Below, piece after piece: positions 8,613 to 18,279 of a stretch of 64,000 nt of DNA; position 1 is the stretch's first letter, and the number at the start of each line of letters is the position of its first letter. The position numbers were made by a program, and so were the translations under genes. The notes under the pieces were generated by a model. The model made no database searches, was not told the DNA's origin, and saw only the letters and a list, made by a program, of their open reading frames with translations. The stretch is from Flavobacterium sp. MK4S-17 (GTDB lineage Bacteria; Bacteroidota; Bacteroidia; Flavobacteriales; Flavobacteriaceae), in contig NZ_WWEP01000034.1 in NCBI RefSeq assembly GCF_009848495.1, positions 62,001-126,000 on the forward strand, written 5' to 3'.

Positions 8613-9203
8613 ATGCAAAAGCAGCAAAAATGATTCTGCCTTGTGCGTGATGTTATTGCCTTATTTCCAGTTTTTTACCTATTAATGGCTTTATAATATA
8701 GCAATATAAATGTTAAAATACAGCAATGTTTATAAATTTTAAACTGTGTTAAAAATAAAGGGTTTACAAATTGACACTTATTGTTAATAATTACGCAACT
8801 AAAAAGTAAAATTTTTTGATGGAGGTAACAATTTTTTTACATACAGAAACAGGAATGAAATATGCAACAATTTTTTTGTTGAATTTGTTTTGAATTTATG
8901 AAACCTTTAACAAGGGTTATTAACAACTATTAACATTACTATTTATCAAATAAACCACTGCAATTTGCATAATTAACCAATGTTAATAACCTATACATTA
9001 AATACCTGATATAACTCAAAAACAAATGTTTACATTTATTTAACATTGTTAACTACATTGTATAAAATTGTATAAACAGAGATATGAAATTTATCTTTAA
9101 AAGTTATCCGCATTATTAACACGCCATAATCATCATCATAAATTTAAATTTTTAAAAAATCTTCTTTTTATGTTTTTAACAATGTTGAAAAACTTTATGG
9201 TGC
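8613..9203. other. AT-rich intergenic region, candidate replication origin
   Basis: This gap has no plausible gene. It is very AT-rich and contains four exact copies of the 9-mer TTATTAACA or its complement (8782-8790, 8917-8925, 8981-8989, 9113-9121). Near-copies occur at 8927-8935 (CTATTAACA), 9047-9055 (TGTTAACTA) and 9173-9181 (TTTTTAACA), plus TTATCCGCA at 9104-9112, one base from the consensus DnaA box TTATCCACA, and TGTTGAAAA at 9183-9191. Poly-A/T tracts suited to unwinding flank them. Repeated DnaA-box-like 9-mers in an AT-rich gap are typical of oriC. This is inference; dnaA itself is not in the window. Confidence 0.45.
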
Positions 9204-9443
9204 TTAAACAATTTTGAGGTTATTTTCCTCCTGGAAATTACGTAGTATTTCCTGTACTGTTTCCAGGTCATTTTGGTGTACTTTCAGTTTTATGCCTCCC
9301 AGTGCCAGCGAGTACATAGGAGCTACCGATGTTATAGTTTCGTTTTCAAAGTAAAAACGCAGCCCCGTGCCTTCCAGCAGGTGCTTTAAAATTGTTATTT
9401 CATGCGGGTAATTAAATACGGCAGCAGTAACAAATTTTTCCAT
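9204..9443 (-). CDS. DUF2007 domain protein (putative signal-transducing protein)
   Basis: A 79-residue protein of the DUF2007 family, small ferredoxin-like alpha/beta proteins. The pattern is VTAAVFNYPHEITILKHLLE (moving between copies of a ligand-type hairpin), then LALGGIKLKVHQNDLETVQE. Function is unknown; related proteins resemble PII-type or GlnB-like folds, hence the name putative signal transducer. A TAAATTTG -7-like element lies upstream on the minus strand at 9472-9479. It is divergent from rnr. Confidence 0.85.
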   Translation of the reverse strand: MEKFVTAAVFNYPHEITILKHLLEGTGLRFYFENETITSVAPMYSLALGGIKLKVHQNDLETVQEILRNFQEENNLKIV

Positions 9444-9593
9444 GTTTATACGCTTATAGTCATAAAGATAGCAAATTTACAGATGATGCAGTGTGTAAAG
9501 TTTATGTAAGAAAAGTTATTATTTATTTAAAATACAGATTTATTCAAGGAGTTATTCGTAATTTTCAGCGATATTATATTGAAAAATAGATTT

Positions 9594-11786
9594 ATGAGTA
9601 AAAGAAACGGGAAACCGAAAGCGAAGAAAGACAAAGATTTTTCTAAAAAAATATTCAAGATACTTTCCAAAGACCCAAATAAATCCTTTAATTATAAGCA
9701 GATAGCGGCAGCATTAGAACTTACTGATACACAAAGCCGTAACGAAATAATTAAGGAACTGAAATACCTTGCCTCAAAGGAAAAGATTGAAGAAACAGAC
9801 AGGGGTAAATACAGGGTTATAGCCAAAGCAGATTATGTGGAAGGTACTATTGATATGACCAGCCGTAAAACAGCTTATTTTGTTTCGAATGAGTTGGAGG
9901 ATGATATTTTTATACCTACCGGAAATCTTAATAAGGCCCTGGATGGCGATAAGGTTAAAATATATATATATAACCGCAGGAGGGGGAGAAGGCCCGAAGG
10001 TGAAGTTGTTGAAATACTGGAAAGGGCTAAAACAGATTTTGTTGGCGTGATAGATATACAAAAGAATTTTGCTTTTGTATCTACAGCCAACCCTAAAATG
10101 TATACCGATATTTTTATCCCTAAGGATAAAATGGGCAATGCCCAGAACGGCGATGTGGTACTGGTTAAAATTGAAGACTGGCCGGCCAAAGCTGACAGCC
10201 CTTTTGGTGAAGTGCTGCGGGTGCTGGGCAGGCCCGGCGAGCATGATACCGAAATGCACGCCATACTCGCCGAATATGGACTTCCATATGATTTCCCGGT
10301 GGATGTTGAAGTATTTGCACAAAAGCTGGATACAAGCATTCAGGAAGATGAAATTGCAAGGCGCAGGGATATGAGGGATGTACTTACATTTACCATTGAC
10401 CCCCGCGACGCTAAAGATTTTGACGATGCCTTATCTTTCAAGAAGCTGGAAAACGGCCATTATGAAATAGGGATACATATTGCCGATGTTTCGCATTATG
10501 TGCAGGAGGGCACCATACTGGATGAGGAAGCCTATAACAGGGCAACTTCCGTTTACTTGGTGGACAGGGTAGTGCCTATGCTTCCTGAAGTGCTTTCCAA
10601 TTTTGCCTGTTCGCTAAGGCCACAGGAGGAAAAATATACTTTTTCGGCTGTATTTGAGCTGAATGACAAAGCAGATGTGGTAAACAAATGGTTTGGCCGC
10701 ACCGTTATTTATTCTGACCAGCGTTTTGCTTATGAGGAAGCGCAGCATATTATAGAATCAAAAGGTAATTCAATACCTGCTGAAATATCATTAACAGGCA
10801 ATGAATATACTGTGGGCAATGAACTGAAGGATGCAGTATTAAAATTAGATGAACTGGCAAAAATAATGCGCCGTAAAAGGCTTGCCAACGGTGCAATTTT
10901 TTTTGATAAGGTAGAGGTAAAATTTGTACTTAATGAGCAGGCAGAACCTGTGGGCGTGTATTTTAAGGAAGCGAAAGATTCCAACCACCTTATAGAAGAA
11001 TTTATGCTTCTTGCCAACCGTAAGGTGGCAGAGTTTATAGGTAAGCAAAATAAAACCTTTGTGTATCGTATACATGAGGAACCGGATATGGATAAACTTA
11101 TGAACCTGCAATCTGTAATATCCAAATTTGGCTACAGCCTTAATTTCAGGAATAAGGACAGTATATCAAAATCCCTTAATAATCTTATGAATGAGGTGCA
11201 TGGCAAGAAAGAGCAAAACCTTGTTGATACGCTTACTATCCGCAGTATGAGCAAAGCACGCTACTCTACCCAGAATATAGGGCATTACGGGCTTGCTTTT
11301 GATTATTATTCTCACTTTACATCGCCTATCAGGCGTTATCCCGATGTAATGGCCCACCGCTTGCTGCAGCATTATCTTGATGGAGGAAAATCTGCCGACG
11401 AAGAAACGTATGAAGAAAAATGCGCCCATTCATCGGATATGGAATATATGGCAGCACAGGCTGAAAGGGACAGTATAAAATATATGCAGGTTAAATATAT
11501 GATTGACCATCAGGATGAGGAATTCCTTGGGGTGATTTCCGGTGTTACTGAATGGGGTATATATGTGGAAATAGTTTCCAACAAATGCGAAGGTATGTGC
11601 CGAATCAGGGAAATTAAAGATGATTACTACACGTTTGATGAAAAGCAATATGCCCTTGTAGGCGAGGTAACGCACAATATATTACAGCTTGGAGACGAAG
11701 TATATGTAAAGGTTAAAAATGCCGACCTGGTTAAAAAACAGCTTGATTTTACCTTTTTAGGCAAAGCCGATAATAAAGAACAATAG
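9594..11786 (+). CDS. rnr: Ribonuclease R
   Basis: This protein of about 730 residues is RNase R, a 3'-5' processive exoribonuclease that degrades structured RNA. I see an N-terminal winged-helix/OB region (KIFKILSKDPNKSFNYKQIA), cold-shock domains, the RNB catalytic domain with TIDPRDAKDFDDALSF, which carries the metal-binding aspartates, and a C-terminal S1 domain (GVISGVTEWGIYVEI). I prefer the ATG at 9594 (MSKRNGKPKAKK) over an in-frame TTG five codons upstream. Strand polarity switches here: it is divergent from DUF2007 and rpiB. Confidence 0.95.
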   Translation: MSKRNGKPKAKKDKDFSKKIFKILSKDPNKSFNYKQIAAALELTDTQSRNEIIKELKYLASKEKIEETDRGKYRVIAKADYVEGTIDMTSRKTAYFVSNELEDDIFIPTGNLNKALDGDKVKIYIYNRRRGRRPEGEVVEILERAKTDFVGVIDIQKNFAFVSTANPKMYTDIFIPKDKMGNAQNGDVVLVKIEDWPAKADSPFGEVLRVLGRPGEHDTEMHAILAEYGLPYDFPVDVEVFAQKLDTSIQEDEIARRRDMRDVLTFTIDPRDAKDFDDALSFKKLENGHYEIGIHIADVSHYVQEGTILDEEAYNRATSVYLVDRVVPMLPEVLSNFACSLRPQEEKYTFSAVFELNDKADVVNKWFGRTVIYSDQRFAYEEAQHIIESKGNSIPAEISLTGNEYTVGNELKDAVLKLDELAKIMRRKRLANGAIFFDKVEVKFVLNEQAEPVGVYFKEAKDSNHLIEEFMLLANRKVAEFIGKQNKTFVYRIHEEPDMDKLMNLQSVISKFGYSLNFRNKDSISKSLNNLMNEVHGKKEQNLVDTLTIRSMSKARYSTQNIGHYGLAFDYYSHFTSPIRRYPDVMAHRLLQHYLDGGKSADEETYEEKCAHSSDMEYMAAQAERDSIKYMQVKYMIDHQDEEFLGVISGVTEWGIYVEIVSNKCEGMCRIREIKDDYYTFDEKQYALVGEVTHNILQLGDEVYVKVKNADLVKKQLDFTFLGKADNKEQ

Positions 11787-11831
11787 TATTTAGTTAATGG
11801 TATAATTATTTAAAACTAAAATCAGAGTATT

Positions 11832-12506
11832 ATGAAGAAAGTTTTTTTTATAGCTTTTGTGCTATTATGCCAGCTGTCCATTGCACAGGATGTTACCCAA
11901 AAACTTGGTGATTTCAGGGCTGTAAGGGTTTTTGACCAGATTGAGGTACTGATAGTAAAATCTAATGAAAACAGGATAGAAATAAAAGGTTCAAGGGCTC
12001 AGGATGTTGAAGTAGTACAAAAAAGCGATGAGCTTAAAATAAGGATGAAGTTTACCAAGCTTCTTCAGGGTGAAGATGTTAGCGTTACACTGTACTGCAA
12101 TAAAGACCTTGAAAGGGTAGAGGCAAGTGAAGGTGCTTATGTATCTTCTGAAGATACTTTTAAGGCAGTAGCTTTTGAAATTAATGCCAAGGAAGCAGCA
12201 CATATTAAACTTAACCTACAGGCAGGCAGGCTTAAATCAAAGGTATCTTCCGGTGCCGAAGTTATAGTAAATGGTAAAGCTGATAACCATACTGCAAAAG
12301 TTAATTCGGGTGGCTCATTAAAGGCTCAGGAGCTTGTTACAACACAAACCGAAATTAATATTAGTGCCGGTGGTGAAGCCAGTGTTTATGCAACTGAATT
12401 TGCAGATGCTAAAACTACTGCCGGGGGTACTATAAACATTTATGGCAATCCTGAACAGGTAAATAAAAAAACTGTAATAGGTGGTAATATAAACATAATC
12501 AAATAG
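11832..12506 (+). CDS. Head GIN domain-containing (DUF2807) exported protein
   Basis: A 224-residue exported protein with a signal peptide (MKKVFFIAFVLLCQLSIAQ). The rest is a right-handed beta-helix-like DUF2807 or head GIN domain: repeated short strands of the type EINAKEAAHIKLNL, KVSSGAEVIVNGKADNH, EINISAGGEASVYA, ending with a GN-rich repeat (GGTINIYGNPEQV, GGNINIIK). Members are extracytoplasmic with no established function. It lies 45 nt downstream of rnr in the same direction. Confidence 0.87.
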   Translation: MKKVFFIAFVLLCQLSIAQDVTQKLGDFRAVRVFDQIEVLIVKSNENRIEIKGSRAQDVEVVQKSDELKIRMKFTKLLQGEDVSVTLYCNKDLERVEASEGAYVSSEDTFKAVAFEINAKEAAHIKLNLQAGRLKSKVSSGAEVIVNGKADNHTAKVNSGGSLKAQELVTTQTEINISAGGEASVYATEFADAKTTAGGTINIYGNPEQVNKKTVIGGNINIIK

Positions 12507-12560
12507 CCTTTTTTATAATAAAAATATAAATGATAACTTGCAATTTCTTAACAGGAATTG

Positions 12561-13244
12561 ATGATTGACGATATTTTTGCAGCTGTACCCATAGGTTTTA
12601 TACTTAGTATAATGCCTGGTGCAGTTTTTTTTGTACTGTTGGAAACCAGTGTTATAAAAGGTTTTAAGGCTGCCCTTGCTTTTGACCTTGGCGCCATTTT
12701 ATCGGATATTATATTTATACTTATTGCCTATTTCAGCAGTTACCAATTGCTTGAAAAAATTAAGGATGAGCCGGCATTGTTTATATTTGGTGGTATAATA
12801 ATGCTTATGTATGGCATTATATCCTTATTTAAGCTTAGCCGTACCACAAAAAATGAAATTGTTGATGATGCCTCTAAAGATATTATCCGTAAAGATTATT
12901 TAAGCCTTTTTATTAAAGGTTTCCTGCTTAATTTTATAAATATAGGTGTATTGGGCTTTTGGCTGGCAATAGTAATTACATGGGGGCCGCAGCTTGATTT
13001 GGAACCTTCCAGGATATTTATATTTTTTACCGCTATTATTGTTACCTACATATTGCTGGATATCTGTAAAATAATGCTGGCTAAGCAGTTAAGAAGCAAA
13101 CTGACGGTAAGGAATATAATGAAAATAAAAAAGGGTATAAGTATCATCCTTATAATTTTCGGTATAGCGTTACTTATACAGGGCTGGTTTCCAAAAGAAG
13201 GAAAGCTTGTACAATCGGCTATTGAAAAACTTGAAAATGAATAA
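12561..13244 (+). CDS. LysE family translocator
   Basis: A membrane protein of about 227 residues with six predicted helices. The N-terminal segment PIGFILSIMPGAVFFVLLET matches the LysE/RhtB exporter signature (P-x-P-G-P-x-type loop). LysE-family proteins export amino acids or similar small molecules; the substrate here cannot be read. The ATG at 12561 is preferred to a TTG one codon upstream. It is followed by a strong terminator. Confidence 0.85.
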   Translation: MIDDIFAAVPIGFILSIMPGAVFFVLLETSVIKGFKAALAFDLGAILSDIIFILIAYFSSYQLLEKIKDEPALFIFGGIIMLMYGIISLFKLSRTTKNEIVDDASKDIIRKDYLSLFIKGFLLNFINIGVLGFWLAIVITWGPQLDLEPSRIFIFFTAIIVTYILLDICKIMLAKQLRSKLTVRNIMKIKKGISIILIIFGIALLIQGWFPKEGKLVQSAIEKLENE

Positions 13245-13270
13245 CTAAGTATAAAAGATAAAAATAAAAA

Positions 13271-13299
13271 AGCACCTTATTAAAGGTGCTTTTTTTTAT
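13271..13299 (+). terminator. Rho-independent terminator after the LysE gene
   Basis: The stem AGCACCTT / AAGGTGCT (13271-13290) is followed by eight T. It lies directly against the 3' end of the opposing tRNA gene. Confidence 0.9.
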
Positions 13300-13300
13300 G

Positions 13301-13371
13301 AGGCATCGAGCGGATTCGAACCGCTGTACGAGGTTTTGCAGACCTCTGCCTAGCCACTCGGCCACGATGCC
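13301..13371 (-). tRNA. tRNA-Cys (anticodon GCA)
   Basis: Read on the minus strand, the sequence folds as a 71-nt tRNA. The acceptor stem pairs GGCATCG with CGATGCC, the anticodon arm is GAGGTCTGCAAAACCTC with anticodon GCA, and the T arm is AGCGGTTCGAATCCGCT. The discriminator base is U, as expected for tRNA-Cys. CCA is not encoded. It is a single isolated tRNA gene. Confidence 0.97.
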
Positions 13372-13388
13372 CTGTTAAGTTAGGTTGG

Positions 13389-13418
13389 CAAATTTACATA
13401 TATTTTGCAGTAACGCAA
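13389..13418 (-). promoter_or_regulatory. Bacteroidota-type promoter of tRNA-Cys
   Basis: On the minus strand there is a -33 TTG (13416-13418) separated by 19 nt from TAAATTTG (13389-13396). This matches the TTG-N19-TAnnTTTG consensus of the Bacteroidota primary sigma factor. The -7 box ends 17 nt before the tRNA 5' end. Confidence 0.8.
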
Positions 13419-13495
13419 GAAAATTATTTGCAAAATTATTATTTCATATCATTCTCTTCATATTTTTGTTAGCGTTTTTTTAACTTTAATTTAAC

Positions 13496-15445
13496 ATGAG
13501 AAAGATAAAGCATTTAAAGCCAATATTAAATTTCATTATAGCAGGTTTAATAATAACCACATTTAGCAGGCTGGTACTTTTGTTTATTTTTCAGGACAGG
13601 ATAAATGATACAGATAACTACTGGCATATATTTCCTATTGGGTTAAGGTTTGATATTATACTTTTATGCTATCTATCTTTTTTGCCTTTCCTGCTGTTTA
13701 CTTTCCTGCCCGACAGGTTTATTAAGTGCATTACACCTTTTACAAATTTTTACTTTATCCTTTTACTCTCACTATTGCTATTAATGGAGCTTTCCAGCCC
13801 TGATTTTATCAGGCAGTATGATACAAGGCCCAACCGTTTGTTTCTTGATTACCTTATTTACCCTAAAGAAGTAGCAGGAACTTTATTTAAAAGTTATCTA
13901 CCTTCTATAATTGCTACTATAGTTATAATGGCGGGCTTTATAGCTATGCTTGTAAAATTCAGGAAAAAGCTATTCAGGCCATTCCCGGTATATTATAAAA
14001 CAAGGCTTTTAATGTTTCCTGTAGCCGGCTTTTTATTATTTTTTGGTGCCAGGTCAAGCCTTGTATCCAAAAGGCCTATAAACGCCAGTAATGCTGTTTT
14101 TTCATACGACCAGCTAACTAATTGTATAGGGTTAAACTCGTTATATACTGTTGCATTTGCTGCCTATTCCTTAAAGCATGAGGACAATGCAGCTAAAATG
14201 TATGGCAAAATGGATACGGAAGAGGCTTATGCCAGGGTAAAAAAATATATGACAGCCCTGCCGCAGGACTTTACCAATCCTGAACTGCCGCTGCTTCATA
14301 TACAAAAACCAGATAGCATAGCCGATAAGAAATATAATATTGTAATTTTTTTACAGGAAAGCCTTGGTGCGGAATATGTAGGCTGCCTTGGCGGTTATCC
14401 TTTAACCCCTGAACTTGATACACTTGCAAAACAGGGGTTGCTTTTTACAAACCTGTATTGTACCGGTACGCGGAGTGTGAGGGGTATAGAGGCTGTGGTA
14501 ACAGGTTTCCTGCCTTCACCTTCAGAAAGTGTTGTTAAGCTCAGTAAATCGCAATCAGGATTTTTTACACTGGCAGATTTAATGAAAAGCAAAGGCTATG
14601 AAACCAGCTTTATATATGGGGGTATGTCTAATTTTGATAATATGGCATCCTTTTTTAACGGTAACGGTTTCAGCAATATCATAGATGAAGAGGATTTTGA
14701 AGAGGACGGCAAAAAATATGCCCTTAAAGGCACATGGGGTTACAGTGATGAGGACCTTGCCGTTAAAGCCAATGATTACTTTAAAAAACAGGGGGATAAA
14801 CCTTTCTTTTCTTTAATGTTTTCAACCTCAAACCATGAACCTTTCGAATTTCCCGATAACAGGATAAAGCTATATGAGCAGCCAAAAAAAACAGTTAAGA
14901 ATGCCATGAAATATGCAGATTTTTCTATTGGTAAGTTTTTTGACCTTGCACGTAAGGAAGCATATTTTAAAAATACTATTTTCCTTGTTATAGCCGACCA
15001 TAATACAAGAACTTACGGTAAAAACCTTGTGCCAATAAATAAGTTCCATATACCTGCGCTTGTAATAGGCCCGGGAATACCAAAGGGTGAAAAATATACC
15101 GGGCTGTGCAGCCAGATTGATATTCCGCCTACTTTGCTGGAGTTAGCGGATGTTGTAGCTGAAACCCCTATGCCGGGCCGTAATTTGTTTGATAAAAGAA
15201 AAAACTTAAAAGGGCGCGCCATAATGCAGTTTCACAACACCAATGCGTTCAGGGTAGGGGATAAGGTAGTTATCATGCAGCCCAATAAAAAGCCGCAGCA
15301 GTTCAGGATGAAAAATGATACTGTTTTAGTACCCGAAGCGGTTAACAAAGAACTGGCTAAAGATGCACTTGCCCATGTAATAGCAGCATCAGATTTATAT
15401 AAAAAAGGAAAATACAGGCTGGATAATAAAAAAAGGAAGCAGTAA
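13496..15445 (+). CDS. LTA synthase family / sulfatase-fold phosphoglycerol transferase-like membrane protein
   Basis: This 649-residue protein has about five N-terminal transmembrane helices (residues 10-180) and a periplasmic alkaline-phosphatase/sulfatase-fold domain. NIVIFLQESLGAEYVGCLGG carries the metal-binding Glu, and YCTGTRSVRGIEA carries the catalytic Thr of LtaS-type enzymes. Later segments FSTSNHEPFEFP and IADHN provide further metal ligands. LtaS enzymes transfer phosphoglycerol; Gram-negative relatives modify periplasmic glucans or other glycans, so the acceptor is unknown here. A TATTTTTG element lies at 13461-13468 upstream. The stop codon lies inside its own terminator. Confidence 0.88.
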   Translation: MRKIKHLKPILNFIIAGLIITTFSRLVLLFIFQDRINDTDNYWHIFPIGLRFDIILLCYLSFLPFLLFTFLPDRFIKCITPFTNFYFILLLSLLLLMELSSPDFIRQYDTRPNRLFLDYLIYPKEVAGTLFKSYLPSIIATIVIMAGFIAMLVKFRKKLFRPFPVYYKTRLLMFPVAGFLLFFGARSSLVSKRPINASNAVFSYDQLTNCIGLNSLYTVAFAAYSLKHEDNAAKMYGKMDTEEAYARVKKYMTALPQDFTNPELPLLHIQKPDSIADKKYNIVIFLQESLGAEYVGCLGGYPLTPELDTLAKQGLLFTNLYCTGTRSVRGIEAVVTGFLPSPSESVVKLSKSQSGFFTLADLMKSKGYETSFIYGGMSNFDNMASFFNGNGFSNIIDEEDFEEDGKKYALKGTWGYSDEDLAVKANDYFKKQGDKPFFSLMFSTSNHEPFEFPDNRIKLYEQPKKTVKNAMKYADFSIGKFFDLARKEAYFKNTIFLVIADHNTRTYGKNLVPINKFHIPALVIGPGIPKGEKYTGLCSQIDIPPTLLELADVVAETPMPGRNLFDKRKNLKGRAIMQFHNTNAFRVGDKVVIMQPNKKPQQFRMKNDTVLVPEAVNKELAKDALAHVIAASDLYKKGKYRLDNKKRKQ

Positions 15446-15461
15446 CGCTTCCTTTTTTTAT
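15433..15461. terminator. Bidirectional terminator between the sulfatase gene and folB
   Basis: The stem AAGGAAGC / GCTTCCTT (15433-15440 and 15447-15454) is followed by T on the plus strand and preceded by A, which serves folB in reverse. It overlaps the sulfatase stop codon and lies next to the folB stop. Confidence 0.85.
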
Positions 15462-15817
15462 GTCCTGTATTCTTCAATCTGTACAGTTACAGCCTCTACA
15501 TCGCCACCAATTGGCGGATTAAGCTTTGATACGGCAACCTGTATGCGCGATACGGCAGGTATCTCATCAAATATCCTTTTAATAATGCGCTCGGCCACAT
15601 GCTCCAAAAGTTTGGCACGTATAGCCATTTCACCGGTTACAATACTGTTTAAATGCACATAATCAACAGTATCGGCAAGTTCATCACTATGTCTTGCTTT
15701 TCTCAGGTCGGTTTTTATTTCAAGGTCAACACTATAATCAGATCCTATCTTTGCTTCTTCTTCAAGGCAGCCGTGATAGGAAAAAGTACGTATGTTTTTT
15801 AATTTTATAATTCCCAT
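15458..15817 (-). CDS. folB: Dihydroneopterin aldolase
   Basis: This 119-residue protein is FolB, which converts 7,8-dihydroneopterin to 6-hydroxymethyl-dihydropterin in folate synthesis. It starts MGIIKLKNIRTFSYHGCLEE, matching the conserved F-x-Y/A-x-HG start of the family. It also carries TVDYVHLNSIV, LLEHVAERI and the C-terminal KLNPPIGGDVEAV, where P-P-I-x-G is the substrate-binding motif. It is monocistronic and divergent from glnS. Confidence 0.94.
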   Translation of the reverse strand: MGIIKLKNIRTFSYHGCLEEEAKIGSDYSVDLEIKTDLRKARHSDELADTVDYVHLNSIVTGEMAIRAKLLEHVAERIIKRIFDEIPAVSRIQVAVSKLNPPIGGDVEAVTVQIEEYRT

Positions 15818-15946
15818 AATGGTTGTTTGGATATTACTGTAAAATTAAGCAATAAATACGTTTTAGCCTGTTTTAATTAATATGAAATGGCATAATTTAA
15901 TCTGCAACTTTTTAAATACCTTTGCACTTCATTTATTTACAGTAAT

Positions 15947-17632
15947 ATGTCTAACGAAGAGCGATCACTCAATTTCATTGAACTTATTATAGAAGAAGAC
16001 CTGGCAAAAGGAATGCCTAAGGAAGCATTGCGCTTCCGTTTCCCGCCGGAGCCTAACGGTTACCTGCATATTGGGCATGCCAGTTCCATATGCCTTAATT
16101 TTGGGCTTGGGCTAAGGTATAATGCACCTGTAAACCTGCGTTTTGATGATACCAACCCTGCCAAGGAAGAACAGGAATATGTAGATGCCATTAAGCGCGA
16201 TGTGGAATGGCTGGGCTTTCAATGGGATAAAGAACTGTATGCATCAGATTATTTCCAGGAATTATATGAATGGGCTATTGATTTTATAAAAAGGGGGCTT
16301 GCCTATGTTGACAGTCAGTCATCTGAAGAAATGGCAAAGCAGAAAGGAACCCCGACACAACCGGGAACCAACAGCCCTTACAGGGACAGGCCTGTTGAGG
16401 AAAACCTGGAGCTATTTGAAAAAATGAAGAATGGCGGGTTTCCGGAAGGAAGCCATGTACTGCGCGCAAAAATTAATATGGCATCATCCAACATGCTGAT
16501 GCGCGACCCTATTATGTACAGGGTTTTACATAAACACCACCACCGTACCGGTGATAATTGGCATATATACCCAATGTATGACTGGGCACATGGCGAAAGC
16601 GATTACCTGGAGCAGGTTTCACACTCTTTATGTACCCTGGAGTTTGCCATGCACAGGGAATTGTATGACTGGTTTTTAGACCAGATATATGACAGCAGCC
16701 TTGTGCGCCCTAAACAGCGTGAATTTGCACGCAGGAACCTTAGCCATACTGTAGTAAGTAAAAGGAAGTTACTGCAATTGGTTCAGGAAGGGTATGTTTC
16801 AGGTTGGGATGACCCCCGAATGTCAACCATATCAGGTTTAAGGCGCAGGGGTTATACACCTGCATCAATCAGGAATTTTGCCGACACAATTGGTATTGCT
16901 AAAAGGACAAACCTAATTGATGTTTCACTTCTTGAATTTTGTGTAAGGGAAGACCTGAATAAAACCGCCCCGCGGGTTATGGCAGTGCTTGACCCTGTGA
17001 AATTGGTTATTGACAATTATCCTGAAGGTAAAGTTGAATGGCTTGATGCTGAAAATAATCCTGAAGATGAAGCGGCAGGTTTCAGGAAAGTGCCTTTTTC
17101 CAAAGAGTTATACATTGAAAGGGATGATTTTATGGAAAATGCCAACAGCAAATACTTCCGTTTAACTTTAGGTAAGGAAGTGCGCCTTAAAAATGCTTAC
17201 ATTATTAAAGGTGAGAGTGTTGTAAAGGACGCTGAAGGCAACATTACCGAAATTCATTGTACTTATGATGCTGACAGCCGCAGCGGAAGCGGCACCGAAG
17301 CAAGTATGCGTAAAATAAAAGGAACAATACACTGGGTATCTATTGAGCATGCCTTAGAAGCAGAAATTAGGGTGTATGACAGGCTGTTTACACATGAAAA
17401 CCCTGACGGCGATAAGGATGTTGATTTTAAACAATATATCAATCCCGATTCATTGCAAATAATCAATGGATACCTTGAGCCAAGCCTTAAAGATGCAATA
17501 GCAGGGGAGAGGTTCCAGTTCCAGAGGCTGGGATATTTTTGTGTTGACCCTGACTCAACAGCCGGAAAACTTGTTTTTAATAAAACGGTTGGGCTGCGCG
17601 ATACCTGGGCAAAGATTGAAAGTAAAGAATAG
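15947..17632 (+). CDS. glnS: Glutamine-tRNA ligase
   Basis: This 561-residue class I aminoacyl-tRNA synthetase charges tRNA-Gln. The HIGH motif appears in [20 protein letters not shown] (near residues 31-50), the KMSKS equivalent is [11 protein letters not shown], and the [13 protein letters not shown] and [10 protein letters not shown] segments are GlnRS hallmarks. The C-terminal beta-barrel anticodon domain is complete. A TACCTTTG -7 element is at 15917-15924. The presence of GlnRS together with gltX shows direct glutaminylation in this organism. Confidence 0.97.
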   Translation: MSNEERSLNFIELIIEEDLAKGMPKEALRFRFPPEPNGYLHIGHASSICLNFGLGLRYNAPVNLRFDDTNPAKEEQEYVDAIKRDVEWLGFQWDKELYASDYFQELYEWAIDFIKRGLAYVDSQSSEEMAKQKGTPTQPGTNSPYRDRPVEENLELFEKMKNGGFPEGSHVLRAKINMASSNMLMRDPIMYRVLHKHHHRTGDNWHIYPMYDWAHGESDYLEQVSHSLCTLEFAMHRELYDWFLDQIYDSSLVRPKQREFARRNLSHTVVSKRKLLQLVQEGYVSGWDDPRMSTISGLRRRGYTPASIRNFADTIGIAKRTNLIDVSLLEFCVREDLNKTAPRVMAVLDPVKLVIDNYPEGKVEWLDAENNPEDEAAGFRKVPFSKELYIERDDFMENANSKYFRLTLGKEVRLKNAYIIKGESVVKDAEGNITEIHCTYDADSRSGSGTEASMRKIKGTIHWVSIEHALEAEIRVYDRLFTHENPDGDKDVDFKQYINPDSLQIINGYLEPSLKDAIAGERFQFQRLGYFCVDPDSTAGKLVFNKTVGLRDTWAKIESKE

Positions 17633-17652
17633 CAGTATAAATTTTAATAATG

Positions 17653-17680
17653 AAACCCCGGTATTATACCGGGGTTTTTC
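17653..17680 (+). terminator. Rho-independent terminator of glnS
   Basis: The perfect stem AAACCCCGGTA / TACCGGGGTTT with a 3-nt loop is followed by TTTT, 20 nt after the glnS stop. Confidence 0.92.
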
Positions 17681-17936
17681 TATTATTGAGTTTACTGATA
17701 TTATATATGTTTTCTATAATTCCAGGCTATTAATAATGGCTTGCATACAGGCTTTATATTATAATATTTTTTTGTAGGAATAAGTCAGCAGGGTTAATGG
17801 TTAAAAAATACATTAAATCAGCTTAAATTAGCTTTCACATACTTTAGCATCTATTAACTACACCTTAACATCTTACAAATGTTAAAACTGCTACCTTTAT
17901 ATAAGAAATAATATTAATAATTTAAATTTAAAGATT
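17681..17936. other. Intergenic region upstream of the YtxH cassette
   Basis: AT-rich, with no credible gene. TACCTTTA shortly before the YtxH start resembles a -7 box with a changed last base. I see no hairpin or repeat of note. Confidence 0.5.
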
Positions 17937-18272
17937 ATGGCTGGTAAAACAGGAACTATAGCAGCTGTACTTGCAGGTGCAGCAGTTGGTGCAGTAATAG
18001 GTATTTTATTTGCTCCGGACGAAGGAACTAAAACAAGAAGAAAAATAAGGGAAGGCTACGATTCTAAAAAAGATGAGCTTAAAGATAAAATAAGCGAACT
18101 TACCGAACAGGTAAAAAGCAGGTTTGGCAATGCTAAAGCTGACCTTGAATCAGGATTAGACCATCTTGTAGCCAACGTTGAGGAAAAAAAAGATGATATT
18201 ATAGCAACACTGGAAAGAAAGCTTGAAGAATTAAAATCATCTTCTGCTAAATCAGCATCAGCTAATAAATAA
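17937..18272 (+). CDS. YtxH domain-containing protein
   Basis: This 111-residue protein has a Gly/Ala-rich hydrophobic helix at residues 6-27 (AAVLAGAAVGAVIGILFAPD) followed by the basic YtxH motif EGTKTRRKIREG. A long charged amphipathic helix or coiled coil follows, ending in a Ser/Ala/Lys-rich tail. YtxH proteins are general-stress-associated envelope proteins of unknown mechanism. It is the first gene of a three-gene cassette with 7-nt and 3-nt gaps, a frequent arrangement in Flavobacteriia. Confidence 0.88.
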   Translation: MAGKTGTIAAVLAGAAVGAVIGILFAPDEGTKTRRKIREGYDSKKDELKDKISELTEQVKSRFGNAKADLESGLDHLVANVEEKKDDIIATLERKLEELKSSSAKSASANK

Positions 18273-18279
18273 AATTTAT

